DNA from: Pachyseris speciosa
Taxonomy: Eukaryota; Cnidaria; Anthozoa; Scleractinia; Pachyseridae
Direction: 5' to 3'
Length of the DNA stretch: 64,000 nucleotides
Assembly: GCA_016490735.1 (NCBI GenBank)
Contig: JAEMWC010000559.1
Coordinates: 288,501 to 352,500, forward strand
Each line of letters opens with the position of its first letter. Position 1 is the first letter of the stretch. The position numbers were made by a program, and so were the translations under genes. Positions 46,301 through 57,916 of this stretch are shown here, one piece after another. Below the pieces are notes generated by a model. That model saw only the letters and a program-made list of their open reading frames with translations, had not been told where the DNA came from and did no database searches.

Positions 46301-49300
46301 GCCATTTTGGACTGACTGTGTGGCACATATAGCCTCGATCGCATGTGCTAATGTTTTGAAATTACCGCTCGAGGTGGAAAGATTGCAGCCATCATTTTCG
46401 CTTCTCGCAGTTTTACACAAGGTATGTGAAGTTTTGTTGATTTGTTCGAATTTCCACAAACAAATATGGCTAAGGCTACTTATGAGAATATCAGAGAGCT
46501 GTGTAACGGTGTGTTTTCTAGGAAACAGACGCTGCAATTCGCCCCGGCTACGACAGCGAGTTGTGTCAGTTTTGATGTGTCAATTCAGCTGCTTTTCTCA
46601 GGAGATTCAACTTCTCTCTGCGCTCATAGTGAGACTCGATTGCAATTTAGTGAACTCATCTCGTTTAAAGTATAAATTTTTATAAGTGGACCACAAAATA
46701 CATTGACATGTTGAGCCGTGCAAGTTTCTTTTTTAATTGCAACTTAGTGAAAAAAGTAATTTTTATAAGTGGACCACAAAATACATTGACATGTTGAGTT
46801 ATGCAAGTTTCTTATTGAATTCCAATTTAGTAAACTACTGTAAAACATAACATATCCGTTTGTTCAGTTTTGTCCTAGTATTTGTTTTGACCACTGCCAT
46901 TGTATCAAGTACATTACCAAGATGTTGAACTATTAAAACTTATTGTTGTGTTCAACTTTGCAACTGGTTTATGACACTGACTGAAAGCAGCCCACAATCC
47001 ACTTTCCCTGAATATTTCTACGCAGTCAATACAATAAAAAAAGCTATATTAACTAGAGATCGAACGCACTGGCTTTACTGTATGCAAATGAGGCATAACA
47101 TATGACAGCCAGCTGTTCATGAGATCACCGGTTTGCGTCGGATTCTCATGAAACCTCGCATATTTACTAAATGCTGCGTGAGAAATTGATCAATGGAGGT
47201 TGTTGTTTGTTTGTATTCAAAATATGAAAAATTATTATATTGCGTGACAATAGTCGGACTTACTTAAGCCGCTGTTACACGTTGAAACTTTTAGGCCTCC
47301 TTTACATGGAGGTAGGAAGATCCTAGCACTAGGAAGATCCTAGAGGGCGAACTAATGTATCAGTCAATTCCAAAAGCGCCCATCCACCCCCCGGGCATAC
47401 CCCGGGTATTTGATCAGAAATTTGTCCCGCACGGTGGGGCATTTGACTGGCTAAACATTGTCGGGTTTCGCGCGTCTTTCGCGCGCAAATATTCATTCGA
47501 TTCATTCACCACGAGAGCCGCTTCGCTCCCTTCACTTCAAGATTCCTCGTAGATTTTTCGTTGTTTACTAAATATACAGTTGATATGCCTTTATTCAAAG
47601 CTTGGAGTGCCGACAAAAGACATCGGAAAAGAGTTTTGGCGCACAATTTTTCGATTTTTTTTGAAAAAGGTAAGTGATTTTAGAATAAAATATTCATTGG
47701 CCCTGGTACTAGGATCTTCCTAGCGAAAGCAGTTTACATGGTGCTAGGATCTTCCTACCTCCATGTAAAGGAGGCCTTAGCTGAAACTTGAGTGCAACGG
47801 CGCTTCACCAAAAAAACACCAAATAATACTATCCTACAATAGAAACATACCAAACAAAGACCACAAAACCAACGACAGCCATGACACAAAACACGGTGTC
47901 AGCTTTCAAATGCAAAACTTATCATACATAGCTATTTTAACAGTTACCAAACCTAGCAAGATTCGAACGCACTCTCTAATCTACGATTACTACCAGTAAA
48001 ATATGTTATGTTTACTGTTCTTGTTCACTGCAGGATAAGTTTAGTTTTTTGCCTATTTGTCCGTTCCTTTTACGGCTGACTCCTCGACACAGACGGATTA
48101 CACTACACAAAAATATTACACCGATTAATCAGTGGTAATAGGACCGAGTCCAATTCGGTCTGTAATCATACGAGTGATTTACAAAATCGCGGGAGCCCAA
48201 TTACACAGGCATGACACTGTCCAATTACAAGCATGACGCATACACTGTCCTATTAGTGCTCAAATCGGGCTGCTGACAACCAATCGCGTTCGAGAATTTT
48301 GTTATAGTTTTGATTAGCTGCTAAGTACACTTTGACAAAAACACGCCGTCATTTCTCTCGCACAGTTTAATTTAGCTCTTCCTGATATCATTTTCAGTTC
48401 CAGCCTTGGCGGTAGCGTTGACAGTTTCTCTCGGTCTTCTCTCTCTCATTTTGCTGGTGACGTTATATCTGGTCAGAAAACAACGCCAGGCTGATAAGTA
48501 CAAACAGTATTCCCAAATAGCCAAGACCGCTGTCCAACCCCCACAGTTCACCGTCAAAGCAGCTCAGCAGCCTCCCGTCTCCGGAAAAACGTCACGACTG
48601 AGTGGACGTCTGTCTGAAAAAATCCTTTCGTCAGAAGAGTCTCTCTCGCCCATGTCAAGCGAAGAAATGTTTTATGACGCGCAAGACAGACTCGAAGGAC
48701 GTACCTCCAGATCAGTTTCAAGCCGTGAGCCGAGTCCAGTGGCACCTGAGGAACAAGATGTCAGTGACGAGGACGAAGTGTACCCGATAAAACATCTGGG
48801 GCGAGTCTGGTTCAATTTGGAGTACGATGGATCGGCGGAGAGTTTAGCAGTAACTCTTGTTAAGGCTAGGAATCTCTCATGTGGCGTTAAGGCCGTAAAA
48901 ACCTGCGATCCATTTGTCAAACTGCACATTTTGTGTCCAGCTGAGAAATACGTGGCCCAGAGTAAATGCAAAAGAAAAACATGTCGACCCAACTTTGACG
49001 AAATGTTTTATTTCAATCTGCCGGTCTCAGAGCTTCAGAGGTGCACACTTCGCTTGTCGGTATATGACGGCTACAGAGCAAGTCAACAGAGTCAAGTGGG
49101 GGAGATTTTGTACCCGCTAATTGAGCTGGATCGAGGGAAAAAGGTTGAGTTGTGGAGAGATCTACAGGCTGTAGAGGAGGTGAGCGTTAAATATCGAAGA
49201 ATTTTAATCTTATCAGTTAACAAACACGGCCACGAACCTATCACTTTGATCCCCTTGAACTGGCAAAATCGCATGTGGGTGCTGAAACACTTTCATAGAC

Positions 49301-52300
49301 AAACAAATAATCCTCTTAATAAATGGTCATAACTTCACGAGTTTAGTACATTTGATATCAGTATCATTATAGCTGCTGAAAACTTCGCAGTTGCACGTCA
49401 GTTGGATTGAAGCTTTCGCTACAAGTGCTATGCGCTATCGTTATTATGATTGACAGAAAGGAGATCCATTCATTTCATTTAACGGTATTATCTTTTGGCA
49501 TCTGTTTCTAATTTTCTTGATCCGACAAATTCTACAAATACTTAGTTTTTTTGTTGTAATACCATACAGATAACAATAATCAGTTGTTGTCCGCCACGCT
49601 CCTACTCAAAGTTCTTCAAAGGCGTGCAAAGCAGTGCTCAGCACGCTTTTTTTAGTCCTTATCCGGCCGTTTTCTTTTCTGTGCTCATTTTGAGACACAG
49701 GTCATCAGTCCTTTCAAAGCAAAATTTCGAAAAACTATGCCCTTAATATCAAATATCAAAATAAGATCAAATAATGTTTGGGCGAGACATCATTGTTTTG
49801 GGGAGAAACCCTTTGGAATTACTGAAGTATCCCTAGCGGCCGATCAAAGGGATGTGTTTTGGATCGGGACAACACGAAACAAGGAACAGCTAAGATTAGT
49901 ACTGTATTCCACTGTGTATTCGAATTCTTCCAAATATCCTCACTTGGCAATCTCAACGGACCAACATTTCTCATTTTCAACTTTTGCCTGCCAAGCATTT
50001 AAGGTCGCCACACACGAGGGGAGTGTTCGCAGGGAATATTCCCCTGAAGAGTTCAGACGATGAAACCAGTTACGGGGACAATTCCCAAGGAGGGTTTACA
50101 CGGGGGGAACGGAATAGTATAATTTTAGTCTTTTTGACTGAGATTCACGAAAAATAGACGAGAAATGAGCCGCGGAGTCAGGATGTTGTAAGCTCAAGCA
50201 AGTTAATTACGAACCGCAAAATACATTCCCTGCGTATATTCCTCTCGCGTGTGTCGGCCTTATTTTGATCGTCATTCCAGACACTTTTTTTTGTCTAGAC
50301 AGTTCTGAGAAAGCATCAAGATATTTTCGCCATTTCCACCTTTTCTGTGACGTTTCATTGTAATCATGATTTGTTGTAAAAGATGTTGTGGTAGCTGTTT
50401 AGACATCGACTTGTTGACAGATATTTTAACTGTACGTACTCTTTCACTGCCGACGTTTTGTACGTTGTTTTTGCAATTTCCCGAGGGTAGCAGGTCATGT
50501 CGTCAAGTCGATCTCGCTGTTCCATACAAGGGGTTGCCACAGAGATTTCGCTGGGTCCACAACACCGAAGGCTCTATCTTCCCTGTCACGCTAGCTGTTG
50601 CTTGTATTAAGCGAGCTAGCAGTCGATATCGCATTCAGTAAGTATTTGATTTGTTTTTGAGCCATTTGCCACCTCAGAGACCCCCTGCCTGGCATCCTAA
50701 ACCTGGGTTAGTGGGTAGACGCTGAATCCTTTGAAAGAAAAACAAGGGTGAAATATATTTCAGAGCCAGTGGGCCGCCGCGCCGAAAGTGTTTGAGTGAG
50801 TCATGGCGATTCACGAGTAAGGTTGTCTTTCTGGCCGTTCTGCAGATGGATTCCGGGAAATTGGCGGACGTCCATGCCGCCGTTATGCAAGAATTACCCA
50901 GAATTCCTTTGGGTCAATAAGGCCAAAATTGCAGACCAGTGAGAGCAAATGAAATCCACATCGCGCTAAAGAATCGAAGTTTGCTGTCACTAGACTTCAA
51001 GGTTCAAGAGGACTTTTTGTCTTAAAAACTTCAAGACAAAGTTGCCTAGTTACCCGGGCTGCGTGCGTCTCGCGCGGCGCCCGGGTCTAAGATTACCGAC
51101 GGTTCTTCTTTTTCGTCGAGTATCATCCACTAAGTGCACTTCCGGCGTTTCTGCGCAAGCGCTAACTATTTTTAACAGAGTGATGCCTGTTGTCACGTAT
51201 CGGAAAATGTCGATTCACCTTGTGTCTTTTGAAGTCTGAACAAACAATATGTTAAGAGAAGTGTCTATGCGAATGATTGCAAGTTCAACGGCGAGAAGAA
51301 AGCTTTTAACATGAGTAAACTTAACTCCAGATGGACTGCTGTGTTTCCTCGTGTCTGCTTCAGTAGACTGCGAGTAGTCTCTAATTTTGGCGATGGATTG
51401 TGGGGCGGGCGAAAGACACGTGCGCGCGCGAAGTTGCGAGGAGACGCGACGCGAGGGGAGCGCCAAAACTTAGAGACTACAGACAAAGGGAGTTTGACTT
51501 TTCACGGCCGAGTGATTCGGAAGTATAAATCTCATATCAACAGCAAGAATGATACTTGTTGTCACGTATCGGAAAACGTCGATTCACCTTGTGTCTTTGA
51601 AGTCTGAACAACTAATATGTTAAGAGAAGTGTCTATACGAATGTTTGCAAGTTCAACAGCGAGAAGAAAGCTTTGAACATGACCAAAATTTAACTCCAGA
51701 TGGACTGCCGTGTTCCCCGTATCCGCTCCATTGAGATGTACATTTTGTTAAATAACTCAAGTACGGGATATCACACACCCCTGAGACTTTGACAGGTAGT
51801 TAATTTACTATTTTAATTTCTGGACTTTAATTTTTGAATGATAAGCGATTAGTTTTTGAGTCTAGTGCGCATGCGCTCTAGACTCTATCTACTCAGAGCT
51901 GTTCACTGTCCACAATTGCGTTGGAGTATCGACTCAATTTTCTTCAATCGATTCGTAAACGTGGATACGCACTCAGACAACAAGGTAGGCACGTCAGAGT
52001 ATCGACGAATGCTGTTGCAATATTTCTCGATCGATGCGAAAACTTGAATACATCGTATCTGATCGTATGTAATGAAAATTGTTCGTGGACAAGCTGCATC
52101 CGAATAATGCCACGTGGGAATCTGTGCTGAAGATTCTTGTAGCTGACGACGCGAAGCCGCCGGTACGTTTTACGTTGAATTTATATTCTAGATTCTTCTT
52201 ACCATGCTTTGAATCAATCAAGCAGAAGGTATTGCGAGTGTTCTACCACTTTTAGGTCGATGGTTTCGAACAAATATAAGCGTAAGCTTACACGAAGCCG

Positions 52301-55135
52301 TTGTGATCAATTCAAGCGGACTGCATTTGCGTGTAAGATTAGTATGATTTACACTTTTGAGAACAAAAAGCCCTCGGTTGAGGCCACTAAACCGTCCTTT
52401 GAGGACAATAACCCCTCTTGTGAGGCTGACATTAATCGCTCTGTCGAAGACAAATCGAATTTTCAGCGAACGTAAACATGTTTATAGTCAGTTCCACAGA
52501 TGTTTGTAGATAAAACCGTAAGAAGTGCAGTTTTTCTGAGTTTTCATTGCTATGTACACCTTAAGAGTTGACACAGTGTTACACAAGTCAAATTTCTATA
52601 TTTTTGTCAGTGTAAGTGTACAATAATTAGTCTCATGTGAGACAACTATCACCTGCAGTAATAAATTGTGTATTCTTGTTTGGTTATTCGTTTCTTGGTA
52701 TGAATTGAGATATTAAAAACATACCTAAAGTCAACATTGATCAGTTTAATATAAGAACTTTTTTTAATCACAAGTTGCGTGACAAACTATCTGGTTATTG
52801 AACGTTTTTTTAACTTGCTGGTTATGATAAAAACTTGGTAATGTCACCAGTAAAATGTAACGTGTATTTGTAACTTGACCTTCTTGTCACAGGTTTGAAA
52901 TAAATATTTTTCATTTTGATTGCGTGGTCTCAGTTTCATAAGTCCAGCCTCGCGTTTCAGCACAAGAGTGTAGGGTTTTGCACGTTGTTCTTCAAAATTG
53001 TCTCCCAAAATTGCGCCCACGTTGGGCACAGACTAAACATGATGCTGAAATTCTCCATTTATTTTTAGAAAATATGAGACCCCTCCTCCCCCACGTGAAA
53101 TGCGTGGCCTCAGGGCCTATTTGAAGGATTTTGAAAATGCCATGAACCACATTCCCATTTCCCAGCCCTCTCCCCCTCCTCCAAGTAGTACCCGAATGCC
53201 CCCTACAGAATGGTGTCATGTCAGGTTCCATTTGTTTCCAACCCTTTGTATGTCATGTGAAATCAGTCCCAACTATCACCAGTTTAAAGCACTAGACTCG
53301 TGTACCCTACTGGGTACCTATTTTTACAAATGTACTAGCGTTCCTTGAAACTGTCCAGAAACGTTCCTTTCTTGTGTTTCAAATGACCCTGGATTGACGT
53401 ATTTGTAAACAGTTTCACTCTGCTATTTAATTTTCTACTCACATTTCACCGAGACTCCATTCACATTTATGCGAAAAATCCTACATCGTTCGATAAGCGT
53501 TTCCTTTCTCAAACAATTATCCATCGAAGCGAAAACAAGTGTGCTTAGTTTTTTTTTTGGAATCAATACACTATTTTTATCACCTTGCATAATGATAAAC
53601 CTCTGTGGCTAAAGGTCATTGTTCCTGCCTGTGACGCAGCTAACCCGGGTTCGATGTCTGTTAGTGGTATATATCACGGGCTTTATTTTTTCTGTTTCTC
53701 TTTTTCTTGTTCCTTTAGAAATATTTTTCACAAGTGTTATAATTATTGTTCTCAATGGTTGAGCTGTATTTTAGAGGAATATATGTTGATAGGGGTCTAA
53801 AGAAATAGACTCCAACACAAGCTAAACACAATGCGTCCGATGTAAGAAAGACAGACTTCCCTCTATTCTTTTGTTTAACACTAAGTTAGGGATACAATAC
53901 TGTTTTTTGCAAGCCCGGGTTTAGGCTAATTGTAGCCTCTTGTTTTTGGTGTTGTCCAAGGGTGTTCAACGGGCACATTTTTTGGTTTTGCAACAGAATA
54001 AACGATGATATTCAATGAAAATTGGGAGTTTTGGTGAGTTTACAGGGTGATAAAATCCAAACAAATACGAATTTGGCCATAACAATGGTTCGTTTCAATC
54101 ATAGTCTGGGATTTGGGAAAGTTGCAGCATTGACGGTGAAATCACTGTGAAATGACCAAGATTTTTGTGTCTGGCCGTGAGGGAGCTTAAGCAATGAGGA
54201 CGGCAACGGCAACGAGAACGTCACAAAACAATGGGTTTAATGAGCAAAAACAATAGTTCTGCACGTGCAACGTACATTTTACATTTTGTTACATTTCTTT
54301 GTCGTCCTCTGCAAAACAACAACAAGAAATGACCAAGTGTCACGTTTTCTCGTGAACGTGAGCCCATGACGTCAAATTTTCTTTCTTTTTTCTGACTTTG
54401 ACGCCGTTGGTGGTAATATAACCCCCTGGCGAATTCGCCAATATTTTCCAAGTTAAAAAAATTGGAATGATCGCAAAAGAATTACAAAAGCGAGAAGTTA
54501 GATTTTGAAACCACGTTCTCGTTGCCGTTGCCGTCGTCATTGCTTAAGCTCCTTAATTAGTTAAACATGGGCTGTAGCTATTGTCAACCACCCAACAACA
54601 ACAACAACAACAACAACAATGGTTTTTCTTTGTACTCTTCTTGCCTTATTTTACACCCATCTCTTTTTAAATCCATTGCACTTTCCATTTTCACCCATCT
54701 TATTTTACAGTGGTCATCTGTACATTTTTCACCTCATATTGTACCACACGTTTCCTTCCAATTCTTTCGTTGGCGTTATTTCTTTTATTTTGCTTTTTAT
54801 ATGATTTGCTTTAAAGTATTTTGCTTTTGTTTCTGTATATTTGTTTATTGTTTCAGCATCCATCTGAACTTGGTGAAATCCACCTTTCTTTGTCGTATTA
54901 TCCTACACTGGACAGGCTCACAATTATAGTTCTTAGAGCAGCCAATTTAAAGAAAATGGAGCCACACGGAACAGGTGAACACATAATTTTCCATTTAATT
55001 TTACGCTACTGATTTGCTTCGCAAAGCTAAATAGTCTGAAGAGTATTCAATTCACACAACAGCGAATAAATGCACATGACTCCTGATCCACCAAGAGCCC
55101 AACTTACAGGGAGCCCACAATCCATTGCACTTCCT

Positions 55136-55199
<64 letters not shown>

Positions 55200-55202
55200 C
55201 AA

Positions 55203-55233
<31 letters not shown>

Positions 55234-55727
55234 AAGAAGAAGAAGAAGAAGAAGAAGAAGAAGAAGAACGAACGAACAAGCAACGATTCTGTGGAATATG
55301 CCAATTCATACTGACAGAGAAATAGCGGCTAATAAACCAGATATCATAATCAGAGATCACACGAATCAGAAATGTCAGATTATAGATATGGCAGTCCCAT
55401 CAGACAGAAATACACCCGTTAAGGTAGTCGAGAAACTCTCTAAGTATAAAGACTTAGAAATTGAGATCGCCAGAATGTGGAAAATGGGAACAGAGACGAT
55501 ACCAGTTGTCATTGGTTCACTAGGGGTCAATAAGAAGGGACTGGAAAAGTACGTTGACAAAATCCTAGGCACAGTCAGCATTGATGAGCTCCAAAAAATT
55601 ACTCTTCTGGGTACAGCTCGCATCCTCAGAAGGGTCCTGTCAATCAAGTGAACTCTTTGGTACCTAAGGCCCATAGGTTGGACCCGGTGCTTCAGAGACT
55701 AAACAAGCAAGTCAAGGATTATAAGTC

Positions 55728-55785
<58 letters not shown>

Positions 55786-56026
55786 CCATGATACCCATAG
55801 TGGTGGGGGCATTGGTTAAAAGAAAATCTGAGAACCATAGGCGTAGACACATTCATTGAACTGATTCATAGATCTGTACTAATCGGGGTCAGCAAGGATC
55901 CTGAGGAAAGTGCTGGAGATGTAGACAGGAGAGAAAAGTAAAATGAGGCGACGCGTATTGGTTTCCCTAGACAGCTGGTTGTTTCCCGAAGCCAATGAAA
56001 ACCAGATTTTATCTGAGATTATTAGC

Positions 56027-56081
<55 letters not shown>

Positions 56082-57916
56082 GATAATAATGTAATACTTA
56101 TTGGGCGCAAATTAGCATTTGAATATGATCAAATGCGCCTTACATGTGCATCTAAATCCCATACATAATTACATTTATGAAGTAAAGATACAAGTCATAT
56201 AATATAACCCTAAATTACTTAAGAGCCTAAAACTTATGATATAGGTATATATGAATACATTAAAACTATCTTTAAAAAAATTATAACTATTTGAAAAAAA
56301 ACTTAAGTTCTTGAATGGTCTTGCCAACACTGACAAAGGCTTTAGCTGTAACAAGCAAATGAGAGAGTTTGTCCTTGATCATCCAGTATCTAATACTGAG
56401 CAGCCAGGCAACGCTCCGTAGCGCTCCATAGCGCTCCATAGCGCTCCATAGCGCGAAATAGCGCGAAATAGCGCGAAATAAAGTTTTGACGGCGGAGCCG
56501 CGAGCAGAATGGGGAGGGGGACTTTGAACACCAGTGTGCGGGAAAAACAGATTGGCCGAGAGAAGAACACACGTCAATCAAATGTTAGATGATCCCTCTT
56601 ATATTTCCCAAGGGACTGTTTGCTTTGCTTATGACAAACTTGTAGTAAAAATAATGGCGGCTTCTATTGAAGACAGTATTGTTGCAGCGTTTGATCAGCT
56701 TAACGTGAGTAGCACGGTCCTTGTATGAACTCTTTTTTGCTTGAGAACTCTCAGACGACGGAAGACGACGTTTAATCCTTACTTGCTTATCTTGATGCGA
56801 AGAACAGAGCGGAACTTCCACATTTCTTTCTAGGCCGGAGCGAATGAACCAGACAAGTTCAACTGCGCTGAATATTTTCCTACCACAAGACTGACAAACT
56901 CGACTCGATAAAACACTAGACTCCACAATGTTCAGGCCAATTTCTGAGCAAAGATCTACTAATGTCCTGCCTTCACTCTTCGCGCGACCTGAAGGTTTAA
57001 ATTTTCCGTGGAAATGTATTTGGTACTTTTCTGAAAATTACAGATTGCCACCACACAACCTACAAAAGTCGTTAGCGTTTTCCTCTTGTTTTTTTCTTCC
57101 TTTAACAGGCTTTGTAGGCGTATCTCCCTTCGATGCAAATTCTGTTATCCGCCATGCATGCAACAACGACAAAGTGTAAGACGATCACCTTTACACCTAT
57201 ATTTCGCTCGAAAATTGTCGGTTCTGATTGGTTGGTTTAATTGGAATCAGTTGAGGTCAATGAGGTGATAAAAGTGGGCCGCATTCAAAATACCCAAGTT
57301 CTCTGGTAGGCGGTATTTCTCGTGGCTCCGCCGCCAAAACTTTATTTCGCGCGCGCCTACAATACCGCCAGCTTCGCAGGCTATCTCATTCTCTCCTCTT
57401 CCACATTTCTCTCCCCACATTTTTATTCCATATTTTCCACTCCTCATTGTTTACCCCAAAACATTCGAAAAAAAAGTCTTTCATTTCTAAACTTTCACAC
57501 TATTGTGGGAATCTAACGGAATGATGAGGTCAGGTTAACGAGAACAGTTGCGAAGCTCGTCCAATGTTCTTTATTTTTATAGCATGTTTCTTTTGGTTTG
57601 CAGATTCATACGCTACAGTGACATTTTCAGTTGGGAACAAGATTATCAAGACTAAAAAAGGCGCTGTCCATCATGCAACGCGAGATCCACTTTATAATGA
57701 ATCTTTTAACTTCACTGTGTCCGGTGATGATCTCGGGACTGGTACCTTACTCGTGTCAGTCATGCACGCTAGGGGAGGGGGGAAGGAAGACAAGTTAATT
57801 GGCAGGGTCCTACTGGGGGAATGATGTACGCTAGAGGGACCGAGTGCGAGCATTGGACTGAAATGATGACAAATCCACGAAATATGATAAAATACTGGCA
57901 TACGTTAACAAGTTAA
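43363..57916 (+). CDS. SytC: divergent synaptotagmin-like protein (TM, C2A, C2B)
   Basis: Exons 43363-43456, 48398-49179, 54857-54974, 57604-57916 with fitting phases (1, 0, 1); about 435 residues once one missing G is restored. Lumenal N-terminus MVRRFQSESTNNFDNSSTYD with an N-glycosylation sequon, membrane helix at about 33-57 (LAVALTVSLGLLSLILLVTL) followed by VRKQRQ, a Ser/Glu-rich linker, C2A (about 161-290) and C2B. The C-terminus in the shifted frame is CEHWTEMMTNPRNMIKYWHTL, the family's HW and WHxL ending. C2A keeps CDPFVK but loop 3 (YDGYRASQQSQ) has lost Asp ligands. C2B loop 1 is TDSYATV and loop 3 has RGGGKED, so calcium binding is unlikely. The 5.7-kb and 2.6-kb introns hold MITEs and LINE debris. 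Exon 1 choice is uncertain (see 41793-41877). Confidence 0.82.
45298..45672. repeat. 15-bp minisatellite, about 25 copies, in SytC intron
   Basis: The unit GGCATAACGCGAAAA alternates with GGCATAACGCAAATA and similar variants. Because 15 is a multiple of 3, every frame stays open and gives pentapeptide-repeat frames (KGITQ, NAKRH and others) of up to 183 codons on both strands. There are no start context, splice or family signals, so these are not called as genes. Confidence 0.95.
45673..47293. other. SytC intron part with an 84-bp tandem duplication
   Basis: TTTTATAAGTGGACCACAAA and the following ACATTGACATGTTGAG recur at about 46677 and 46761, so an 84-bp unit is duplicated. The open frames at 46224-46685 have no family likeness. 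Nothing else is recognised. Confidence 0.5.
47294..47776. mobile_element. PIF/Harbinger-type MITE, TTA target duplication
   Basis: The termini GGCCTCCTTTACATGGAGG and its complement continue with TAGGAAGATCCTAGCAC, and both flanks are TTA (47291-47293, 47777-47779). CTAGGATCTTCCTAG motifs recur inside. It lies about 620 bp upstream of the SytC membrane exon. Confidence 0.85.
50002..50264. mobile_element. Non-autonomous inverted-repeat element
   Basis: The left end AAGGTCGCCACACACGAGG and the complement of the right end (AAGGCCGACACACGCGAGAGG) are similar, and GCAGGGAAT lies inward on both sides. No target duplication is certain. Confidence 0.55.
51188..51735. repeat. Two direct copies (about 180 bp) spaced 369 bp
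   Basis: TGTTGTCACGTATCGGAAAA through GAGAAGAAAGCTTT and AACTCCAGATGGACTGC occurs at 51188-51369 and again at 51557-51735 with few changes. A small inverted-repeat element (51374-51480; ends GTAGTCTCTAA-TTTTGGCG) sits between them. Confidence 0.8.
51374..51480. mobile_element. 107-bp GC-rich inverted-repeat element
   Basis: The ends GTAGTCTCTAATTTTGGCG and GTAGTCTCTAAGTTTTGGCG (complement) enclose a CG-dense core (GACGCGACGCGAGG) unlike the AT-rich surroundings. Confidence 0.65.
54182..54552. mobile_element. MITE with 40-bp TIRs (GGAGCTTAAGCAATGA)
   Basis: Both ends begin GGAGCTTAAGCAATGA and continue GACGGCAACGGCAACGAG, with one mismatch over 40 bp. No clear target duplication. It lies about 300 bp upstream of the SytC C2B exon. 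Confidence 0.8.
55138..55785 (+). mobile_element. LINE endonuclease fragment between (AAT)n/(AAG)n tracts
   Basis: After (AAT)n and (AAG)n (55138-55268) the plus frame encodes ILWNMPIHTDREIAANKPDI, IIDMAVPSDRN, EKLSKYKDLEIEIARMW, TIPVVIGSLG and LLGTARILRRVLSIK, then a stop. This is the restriction-like endonuclease end of an R2/NeSL-like LINE with the KPD...D catalytic pattern. A short 3'UTR and a new (AAT)n tail (about 55727-55785) follow. It lies in the last SytC intron, same strand. Confidence 0.8.
55786..56082 (+). mobile_element. Second, decayed LINE 3' end with (AAT)n tail
   Basis: Traces of the same C-terminus (IPIVVGALV; GSARILRKVLEM-like in a shifted frame) followed by another (AAT)n tract at about 56027-56082. 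Serial insertion into the previous tail is likely. Confidence 0.6.
56411..56480. repeat. 10-bp repeats GCGCTCCATA and GCGCGAAATA
   Basis: Four GCGCTCCATA-type units followed by three GCGCGAAATA units, all in 10-bp register. The next bases (AAGTTTTGACGGCGGAGCC) match, inverted, the sequence at about 57304-57360, so the repeat may be an expanded end of an inverted-repeat element spanning about 56480-57360. Confidence 0.75.
57815..57819 (+). other. Single-base frameshift in SytC C2B (G5 run)
   Basis: The frame runs DKLIGRVLLG and then hits TGA. One more G makes it continue GMMYARGTECEHWTEMMTNP to the natural stop at 57914-57916, restoring the family's HW...WHTL ending. Confidence 0.85.

Larger units (their letters stand above)
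49180..54181. other. SytC intron between C2A and C2B exons
   Basis: Contains the elements at 50002-50264 and 51188-51735. No exon of another gene could be supported. The frame at 52209-52475 includes a short repeated motif (KPSVEATKPSFEDNNPSCEA) but lacks start, splice or family support. Confidence 0.4.
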
